Translations under genes and position numbers: made by a program
Origin: Microbotryum silenes-acaulis
Lineage: Eukaryota; Basidiomycota; Microbotryomycetes; Microbotryales; Microbotryaceae
DNA: 64,000 nt
Assembly: GCA_003665825.1 (NCBI GenBank)
Contig: QPFY01000007.1
Location: forward strand, 992,001 to 1,056,000
Reading direction: 5' to 3'
Part shown: positions 56,102 through 64,000 of the stretch, one piece after another
How the letters are laid out: every line of letters starts with the position of its first letter
Numbering within the stretch: the stretch's first letter is position 1
The notes under the pieces: model-generated
The model's database searches: none
What the model was told of the DNA's origin: nothing
Seen by the model: the letters and a program-made list of their open reading frames with translations, nothing else

Positions 56102-57058
56102 AGTCGCTCGATGGTGTCCCCACCCACTTCCTATTATTTACTTAATTACCACAGCTCTCTGAAGCTGCCTGTCTTTGCTTTTGCTTTGTTCGCTTCGATG
56201 AGGGCGTCAGTCGAGCAGCGTGACCTGCAGCCCCCACAATTGTCTTCGAGTAGCTCAACCTGATAGACTAATTTAACATGAACACATAGCCGACGCAAAT
56301 GCAAAATAGTGTCCACACGAGAATTTACCATTCCTTAGGTGTCAGATCATGTAAAGGAAGCAGACTGCAGAGCTGGGACCCAAGGCACAAATTGGCTGTG
56401 GTCGGACATATTCAGGAGGTGCTTCGAGACTTGCTTGCGCCTCTCCCTACGCTGTTTGAAAAAAATTACAGCTCAAGTTCTTTCAACCCATCTTTTCGTA
56501 GGACAATAACACTTCTAGAAGCGACTGTAACCCGAAAGGACGAAGTAACTTGTATGTGAGCCCCTTAGACGACGGACTGCTGGGCTAGCACGTGACACAA
56601 AGCCCCTCTGGGGCCGGCGGCGCGGCGGCGGCCAAGTCCAGCGAGGCGTGAGCCGGCAGTGATAATCTCATGATGCGGCCCGAATAGCGATTCCTTCTGG
56701 ACACTTCAGACGCTTTAATATTCCAAGGACACAATTCTTGGACTTCTCTCTCTGCTCCAGCGGACCCACGACACCCAGCGCCTCAAAGGCCCGGCGATAA
56801 ATTCAAACCGCCGATCCGGACGAGAAGCCCCATTGCGCCTCGCATTCGGGCCTGCCCAGGCTTTCCTGTTCGAGCGCGTTTGCGCGCATTCGGGCACTGC
56901 GCCTGTACCAAGTGCCCAACTCGGAACTTCGGAGTATGAATACCCGCGGAGATTCGTAGAACTGCAGTGGGTAGTTGTAGAAACATGGGACTGCACGTCA
57001 TATGTCCTGTATCGAGCTACTTTGTTCCTTCTCTGTCTTTTCCCGTCACTTCCCCACC
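56102..57058. other. Intergenic between paralogues B and C
   Basis: No gene seen. The end has a CTTTGTTCCTTCTC-type pyrimidine leader similar in position to that of B, but no clear TATA. Confidence 0.4.
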
Positions 57059-59178
57059 ATGATGATGATGCATCCCCGCCGGACCACGACCTCGTTCTCC
57101 ATGCCCGGCCTTGCGGCCTTGATGGTGCTCGCGCTCCAGTGCACTCAACTCGCCGAGGCCATCCCCTTTCGCTTGAGCCCAAGGCGCGGCACCGCGTTCT
57201 CCGCTATAAGTGAGTGGTTCGGACCAGCTCATTCTCGTGAGCGTGAGATCATGGATAAGATGTAGCGTGGTGCAGTATCCTTCCTGCAAGTTCGGTGCGG
57301 TACATACGAGAAAGCCAATTTTCTATCATAGGCCAGGAGGCAGTCCACGGCGATCGCTGAAAAGCAACTCCATGATGAGCATGAATCAAAGCAAACTAAT
57401 TACATGTGCCTAAACATCTCAGTGCCCGAACGCCAAAAGCAATGCGAACCCACCACAATCGAGTTTGCCAACTCGGGCAATCTTCGCCCCTTGACCGTTG
57501 TCGTCATCCTGGCCCAAAATCTACCCGAGCGACTCCGTACCAACAAGCTGTTGCCGCCTACAACTTCGACGCTCGAACGCTTCAAGGGCTGCCGAATCCT
57601 TCAGAGCTTCACGGTCAAGAAACGCGACTATGATCCTCTCACTTTTACTCCTTTGGCCAAACGCGGCGACAATATCGAAGTGAGTGGTGTCCAATTGAGC
57701 GTGAAAGTTATGAGCGATTACCTCATCTCCTCTCCAATCTTGCTAGATTTTCGCCTTCTTTCCCAATGGTACCGGTCAGAATATGTGGCTGCCTCGTACG
57801 ATATCCTCCGGCTCCTCGTCTACTTGCTTGCCGTGCGCTAGTACCGAATACAAGGACACTACCAGTGAGCCCGCATAATTCTCATCATCCGTTCAAGTTC
57901 TCTTGAAGGACTCTTTACTGGGCCCTGAGCCTTCGATATCTACCTCGATCGCAGCCAACAAGTGTGCCTCTTGCTCGTCTCTGTTCGCCAACTCGACGTC
58001 GTGCACCGCGACCGCTGCCACGAGTTGGTGAGTTGCAACCCTCTTAGCGCCCCTATGAGTGATCTTCTGACCCCAAAAGCTATTCTCAATTCCCAGCTCT
58101 TACGGCGTTGTCACCGGCGGTAAGTGTGTGGCCAAGCGCTGCTCGACTCGTCAATACCCTGGTCCCAACGGCGATCAGTGCACTCCTTGCCCCGATGCGG
58201 GAGCGCGTAGCTGTGACGCGCAAGGGAAGAGCACTTCATGCACGATCGGTTCTCCTACGGACGGTGTCTGCGCGTGCCCGACTGCTACCTACCCTGCCCC
58301 AAATGGTACGTACCTTTGCAGCCCGCGGACGTTGCGGCACCCCGGTTGACCCATCGGCCCCCTGTCTCTTCCTACAGGCCGCAGCTGCTTGCCCTGTCCT
58401 GCGAACGCGACTGCGTGTGACAATACTGGTCGGGCAACCAACTGCAGTTATGGTATTATCACCGATGCTGGCAAATGTCAAGCTGTGACGTGCCCGCATC
58501 AACGTCCAGTCAGCACCAAGGGTACGTTTTTGAACTGCAGACTACGATCAGGAGCGACTCGAACTGACGTTTGGCATTCTCTACAGGTGACGAGTGCTGC
58601 GCCGACAAGGCCGCTTCCGCCTGCTCAAGTGCCAACATCTCGACCAAGTGCGCTTATGCGTTCAAACTAGGTGACTACAACTCGACTTCGAACTCGACAT
58701 CCTGCACCGGCCCGTTCTCTTCCCGTTATGCCAGTGAGTGTTCAAGCTGCGCGATCGGGAATACTTAGGCGGCGCTTTAAACGGGGTTGGGGACCGAGCT
58801 GACTCATAACGCCAATCGAATCATTTACCAGGAAAATACAGTTACGGCATGGTCACGACAGGATTCTTCCTCAGTAGTGCGGCCACCACGGCCGTGCAAT
58901 GTGCCGCCGACGCTTACCTGGCCGACTTGACCATCCCCTACGTTTGGTTTTACAGTGAGGAGGGGGTCACGGTGAACGGCACGACCTCGCAGTGCCGCCT
59001 GGTACCCTACCCTAATTCCAAGACGTCCAACGTCACGATGTACACCGGCTACGATATTGGGGTTTATGGGACGTGTGCCCAGTCGAGCGCGGTCTGGCCG
59101 TTGGCGGATACGGGTGATGCGACGTGCAAGGAGTACAACCTTGTCGATCAGTTCACCGGGCCCGGCACTGATGGATGA
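57059..59178 (+). CDS. Secreted cysteine-rich protein, tandem paralogue C (diverged)
   Basis: Eight exons (57059-57209, 57423-57679, 57747-57864, 57955-58027, 58097-58305, 58378-58521, 58587-58733, 58832-59178) give 481 residues. Four consecutive ATG codons open the frame (MMMMHPRRTTTSFSMPGLAA); the fourth-Met context or the later Met matching paralogue B (MPGLAALMVLALQCTQLAEA) could be the real start. PRRGTAFSA follows, as in B. Domain 1 is diverged (TIEFANSGNLRPLTVVVILA). Cys modules: CASCSSLFANSTSC, CTPCPDAGARSCDAQGKSTS, RSCLPCPANATACDNTGRAT, CSYGIITDAGKCQAVTC and CCADKAASACSSANISTKC. The C-terminal domain is the most changed (IPYVWFYSEEGVTVNGTTSQ, CRLVPYPNSK, GYDIGVYGTC, CKEYNLVDQ), with more sequons. 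Same architecture as B; function unknown. Confidence 0.88.
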
Positions 59179-59538
59179 GTAGTGACTCAGCGGGCTGCCC
59201 GACGAAAGGGCGATATAGCGTCTATTCTACGATGCTATCCGTGAAATTTGGTGCTTTGAGTGCTCTCAGTGGTGTAAGTTTACTTTTATGCAATTGACGG
59301 AACGACTGCAGTGAAGCTCCCCTAAACGAGCGAGTCACGTGATATGATGCTGTGCGCCACCTGCCAGCTCCTGCCAGGTCCGGCCAGGGAGGTTCGATCG
59401 GTTTCCATGTGCTGCCCTGTGCTGCCCGTCTCGCCGATCACGCTTTCACGTTTCGATCTCCTTCCACCCCTTTTGCCTTCTCGCAACCCCCCATCTTTGC
59501 ACTTGACACCACCAATCATAATCAGCGAACACCGGTGC
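59179..59538. other. Short intergenic region
   Basis: Downstream of paralogue C. Contains the pyrimidine-rich leader (59455-59530) of the following gene. Nothing else recognised. Confidence 0.4.
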
Positions 59539-60760
59539 ATGTCATCACAGATCTACCCGACCCCGTTGTACCGTCCTCCGTTGCCGTTCACCGCCGCCTC
59601 GCATGCGACCCCCACTCCGAGCACGTCCCCGACCTTCGGTTCCTCGTCGTCCTCGCTGTCTACCCTCCCCATGTCGCAGTTCAACACCCCAGGACAATAT
59701 GTACCCTACACATCCAGTCCTGTACCCGGCACTCTGAGCCCGATGTACACCAGCCCAGCCAATACATCGCTCTCGACGCCTCCGATCCCCGCTTCTAGTC
59801 CCTCCGTTCGATCAGGCCTCAAACGACCTCATCATCTACACCACCAAGTCGAATCGGCACCCCTCAAACCCATCGACGAAACGACCGACGAGTCCGACGT
59901 CGATGAGGACGAAGACGACGATTACCAAGATGACGACCGAGTCGGGACCATGCCTCGCCCCAGCTCTTTGGGCGTGTTACATTCGTTCAGATCGGCGCCA
60001 CCGTCAGACGCGGCGAGTAGCAGGTCACGTCATCCCAAGAAGAAACGGAGAATTGTCGAGAGTTTTGCTGGGCTTTCTCTGGACCCGACTGCTGCTTCGG
60101 CATCGCGATCGGCGGCGGGCCTCGCTGCAGCGGCCCAGCCTCCTACTACGGGCACTTGCAACGAGTCAACGAGGGTTCAAGGGGATGGTACATCAGGTAG
60201 GTTCACCCTTTGCTGACATACTCTCCCCAACTTGAAGGAACGCTGACCCTGAATCCTGCTGCTACCTCACAGCTCTACCCCAAGCCCCGATCACAAATTT
60301 CGGTCAGCTGCCCATGACTTCCCCACCGACTCGCGACATTGAGGATCTACCCATGGGTACCGGCCCTTCCTCGTTCGATCTCGACGAACATCGTATCTAC
60401 GTTGCTTCCCTCGATTCACCTCCACCTTCCCCGAACCTTTCCCCTCATACCCACGAGACCGAGACCGAAACCTACACCGATTTGACGAACCTAACGATCC
60501 CCACAACGATGCTCAAACATCTTCCACCACCCCTCCCACTCGACGTCATCAAATCCCTCGAAGCTGCCGACAAGGGTGCCGAGCGAGGAGCAGCGCAAGC
60601 TCTGGTTTTGTATCAACCTTTGAAGTGGACGCCTCAAGAGAGGGAACAACAATTCGAAGAGTTTCGTCGCGAGCAGGCGAGGCAGGAGAGCTTTGATGAT
60701 GATGGGGTGGATCTCGATTCAGTTGAGGGGGCGGAAGGGAATGGGATGGAGATTGACTGA
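59539..60760 (+). CDS. Hypothetical acidic protein with nuclear localisation signal
   Basis: Two exons (59539-60196, 60273-60760). The start is the first ATG (MSSQIYPTPLYRPPLPFTAA). An upstream in-frame ATG at 59344 is open but has a poorer protein look. The N-terminal half is Ser/Pro/Thr-rich, then an acidic patch (DVDEDEDDDYQDDD) and a basic HPKKKRRIVESFAGLSLDP, a monopartite NLS followed by a short hydrophobic motif. The second exon has LPMGTGPSSFDLDEHRIYVA, SLDSPPPSPNLSPHTHETET, LPPPLPLDVIKSLEAADKGA, YQPLKWTPQEREQQFEEFRR, and an acidic end. Largely disordered; probably nuclear. Family not recognised. Confidence 0.65.
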
Positions 60761-61011
60761 TTGAGCTTTGGGCTGTCGAGTATGGGAGAAGGAAGTGTAG
60801 TTTATGTCGCGTGTATAAATCTTGTCGTCCAGAATACATTAGTTTACGATTTCCCGAGTGTATAGATAGGCAAATCGGCTTGCAAGCCATCAACATTTCA
60901 TCGTTTTGGACCATGCGCAAAAACACAAAAACGCCAAGCGGAGTGCACCAAAACTACCCTTCAAATTGAGAGGAAACCAGACCAGCTCCATGCCTCGACA
61001 TCTTCACTTCC

Positions 61012-64000
61012 TCACTTCTTCAAAGGGCCCAACAAGTCATCCCCGTCATCAGCAAAAGGATTGAAGTTGCTCTTGAGCGTCGAGGGTTGCGTCGTCGCTT
61101 CGGGCGAAGGCGTAAGAGGTGACGAAGCCCATGCATCGAAAGCGAATCTCGAACCGAGGGACGAATGACCACTTGGACTGAGTCGGTGCCCAAAGTCCAT
61201 GCGAGACTTTGGGGGAGGGGCGATGACGCTGTTGAAAGAGGGTGAGAAGGGATCGACGACGGTGAGCGAGGAGGGGCCATTACCGCTGCTCGATGGGTGC
61301 AAAGCGACGATTCCCGTAGGCAAAGGCGGGTTCGACGCCGAACGGCCTTTGACCAACGTCGGTAGTAGGTTCGTGCTCGATGAAGTGGGAATCGTCGCCG
61401 AGGTCGCTCGAGGCGAGAAGGCGAAGGCTTTGGCATCAGGGTTGAGCGAGAGACCAGCGCGGGGTAGATCGTCTTGCTGCTCCATCGAGGAGGGTCTGTT
61501 CACGTGCATGCCTTCGGCAGGCGTATCCCAGGGTGCAAACGAGCTCGGGGCAGCAGAAGTGGTCGTGGCCGAGGTACTGGCAGGGACGAGAGCCGGCGAG
61601 CTGACGGCCGATCGGGACCCAACAACGCTCGATGACGGACCATCCGAGAACGGCGACTTGACACCCGAGGACTTGGACTCGCGACGCAAGAGGTCCACAC
61701 CGAGGTCGCTGTCCGCCGTTCGGGTCACGCTGGCATCCCTCGCTCTGTTGGGCCTACCAATGGTCAGGTCATTCGCAAGGTCGAGGTCGAGTCCTTTCCA
61801 TGCATCTCCGTTGGCCGCGGTGAGCGAGGGCGAGTCGGGCATGACGAACTGCCCTTCGTCCTCGTCGTCCTCGTCGAGCATGTGGAACAAAGTGCTGGGG
61901 ATGAGACTGGTCTGATGGGGCGTCATGGGGCTCAAGGGACCGTTGATGGAGGACGAATCGCCACTGGCAAGCAGACCTGAATCTAGATACTGCATGGGTA
62001 GCGCGAGCGCCGGGCGGCCCTTGTTGGCGTCATCGTGAGGCGAGTTGATGCTGGCAGGTCGACTTCCCGAGGAAGCGGGAGCGTCTAGAGTGTCAAAGTC
62101 AAAGGGCAAGAAGGCTGAGGACAGGTTGCCCTCGCCCGACGCAAGGTCGTGGCGACGATGTTGCAAGCGGTGCTCGAGGAAGCCTTGAGTCGTCGGAGAT
62201 CGATGCGCTTCCGGACCAAGGTTGCTCGACATCCCCGGCGGCCTGGGGCCACCAAGCGCGGAATCATCGAAGGGCGTGATCGGGCTCGACTGAACAGGAG
62301 ACGGCGGAGCGGACTGATAATTGCTGTGGTAGTGGTCGTAGTGACCGGAGCGAACGCTTCCGGGGCGGGAATTGTTATTCGAGTAGACATACGCTCCGCC
62401 GTGAGGGTAGCCGACGGCGCCGCCACCTCTCCACCTTGACATCACACCGCTCGGTTGGGCGTAAGTATAGGTCTGTACAGGTCCGTTCCTACCCAGTCCC
62501 ATGTTGCGAGCGACGATCTCGTGTCGTCGGACCTGCAGCACCTCGCGACGTGCATCGAGACGCCTCTCGAGTCCAGCGACTTGATCGGCCAACTCGTTCA
62601 CACCCTCTTCGACCTTTTTGAGCTCCTCCTTGCGCTTCTCGACGTCCTCCTTGAGCTTACGCTCCCGCTCCTTGCGGTCACGCTTCTTCTTCTCGCGGCG
62701 CTCCGCCAATTCGACCTCTTTCTTGTCAATCTCTAAAATCTCGTTGCGCATCTTGTCAACGCGATCCTGCGCGGCCCTGACGACCGACTTGCGTTCGTTG
62801 AGCTCGCGCTCGGTCTCGGTGCGATGCAGCTCGGCGATGCGTTTTTGTTCCTCGAGCACTTTGGTACGTTGCTTCAGTTCTTGCCTCGACAAGTCCTCGT
62901 CCCTTTTTCTTCCTCGCAAGACTTCGAGCTCTTCCTGCAGTCGACGTTCGGCATCGTCCGTCGACGCTCGCAGTTCCTCGACTTGTAGCTGAAGCTCCTG
63001 CACGACCCGATCTTCGCTCGAACCGCTCGTCCGACCGGTCGGCGTGGTATTGGGCCGATCCGGGGTCGTGGTGGTTTTGGCCACGTCTTTTTGTGTCGTA
63101 GGACCATCCTTGTTCACTCTCAAACCCTCCTCGTCCTTTGTCACCGTGGAGCCTACTGCGACTTTCTTGACTTCATCTTTTGAAACCTTGCTTGTTTTAT
63201 CCGAACCCTGTGCAGCACTGGCAGCCGCGGCAGCCGCAGCGGCATTGCTCTCTACTTGAGATCGTAGACGTGCGAGCGAATTGGGCGAGGTCCGTCGCTG
63301 CATTCCTCGCAAGGGTCGTTTGGCGGGGCGCGAACTTCTCCCGACTCGGGTCGTAGGAGACGTAGGTGGTTCGGTCGAATTCGCGGGGTCATCAGATGTG
63401 GACGAGGTCGGGGCGGAATTGGTGGAAAGTGTCAAAGGCTTCGGCATCTTGGATGAACCTGCCAAGCAGAGAACACAAAGATCAGGGCTCGCTTCTTAAG
63501 TTCAAGCCTACCTTTGACACCACTCACGTTTGGAAGGGGCATCCTCGGTCGTGATCTTGAGGACGCTTCGACTGACTCGTTCCCTCCGCTCATCATCCTC
63601 AGTGACTTCGGCAGGTGTTATCCCGGTCGGTGCATCCCACTTCCAAGCGAACCAGCGACCAAATGCACCGATCCACACGTCCGCTCGGAGGATATCGAAA
63701 TCTGTAGATGGGGCGCCGATCCCAGCTGCCGGTGTCACGGGACCCTTCTTCCTGCGACAGGTAGAAGAATGAGCCGGGGTGGTCGCAGTCGCGGTCGTCA
63801 CTGCGCTCGGGGATCGAACGTTTGCCGAGGTGGATGTATTGGACGTATTCTTGGGAGGCAGTGGTGACAAAGGCATGACCACGACCGAGAACAAGCCGTA
63901 CGACTTGAAGTGATAGGACGGCGTGCGGACCGAGAGCGAGATGCGGTTCGAAAAGGACAAGATGTGGGGCGTCTTGGGATCGATCTTGCCGTTCGTCGCC
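61012..64000 (-). CDS. Coiled-coil protein, partial, 5' end beyond window
   Basis: Reading leftward from the window edge: PKTPHILSFSNRISLSVRTP, SYHFKSYGLFSVVVMPLSPL, STDFDILRADVWIGAFGRWF, AWKWDAPTGITPAEVTEDDE and SVLKITTEDAPSK. An intron (GTGAGT...TTGGCAG, about 63455-63528) joins this to SSKMPKPLTLSTNSAPTSST, so the apparent ATG at 63465 is internal. A disordered linker, a coiled coil of about 180 residues (EELRASTDDAERRLQEELEV ... LADQVAGLERRLDARREVLQ), then a Ser/Pro-rich tail with GGGAVGYPHGGAYVYSN and the terminal FADDGDDLLGPLKK, TGA at 61012-61014. The N-terminal segment looks folded and hydrophobic. Function not recognised. Confidence 0.7.

Noticed and set aside
63300..63465. ATG at 63465 as the start of the coiled-coil protein
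   Set aside because: An acceptor (TTGGCAG) directly precedes this exon and a phase-matched donor follows folded upstream coding sequence, so this Met is internal.

Overview
This window is nuclear DNA of a filamentous or yeast-like fungus. Genes are cut by many short introns (about 50-110 bp, GT(A/G)AGT-type donors, CTGAC/CTAAC-like branch sites), spacing is compact, base composition is moderately GC-rich, and the proteins are typical of Basidiomycota. I infer a Pucciniomycotina member, perhaps Microbotryomycetes, but nothing here fixes the taxon. Exon boundaries were found by eye from splice signals and reading phase.

Layout. 1-938 (minus): 5' part of a Kex1-like serine carboxypeptidase. 1682-3852: Mch1-like MFS transporter. 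4096-6250: V-ATPase subunit H. 6251-8254: no gene seen. 8255-12423: large zinc-binding protein of unknown function. 13407-15739: NCS1 purine-cytosine permease. 15740-23760: repeat-rich accessory island. It holds a diverged dispersed repeat carrying a nested 141-bp TG...CA element with a 5-bp target duplication, and then a Fanzor-type (eukaryotic TnpB-like) RuvC nuclease gene. A 291-bp near-perfect foldback element sits inside the Fanzor coding sequence. 23765-28341 has only small or doubtful genes, a minisatellite and homopolymer tracts. 28342-28990: I9-type proteinase inhibitor. 29211-31491 (minus): Rvs167/Hob1-like BAR-SH3 protein. 32393-33338 (minus): unknown. 33775-35354 (minus): Gln-rich protein with NPF and LxxQxTG motifs. 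35602-39490 (minus): ClC chloride channel/exchanger. 39961-40222: second, inverted copy of the dispersed repeat. 40478-46877: Ubr1-type N-recognin, converging on 47072-49847 (minus), a Gyp5-like TBC Rab-GAP. 51327-59178: three tandem secreted cysteine-rich paralogues. 59539-60760: acidic/NLS protein. 61012-64000 (minus): coiled-coil protein running off the right edge.

How genes fit together. Most are housekeeping: vacuolar acidification, Golgi/endosomal chloride, Rab-GAP and BAR-SH3 traffic, N-degron turnover, nucleobase uptake. The two unusual systems are the Fanzor locus with its foldback insertion, where removing the element plus one 5-bp duplication rejoins the reading frame, and the secreted cysteine-rich family, whose members differ by loss of an internal cysteine module.
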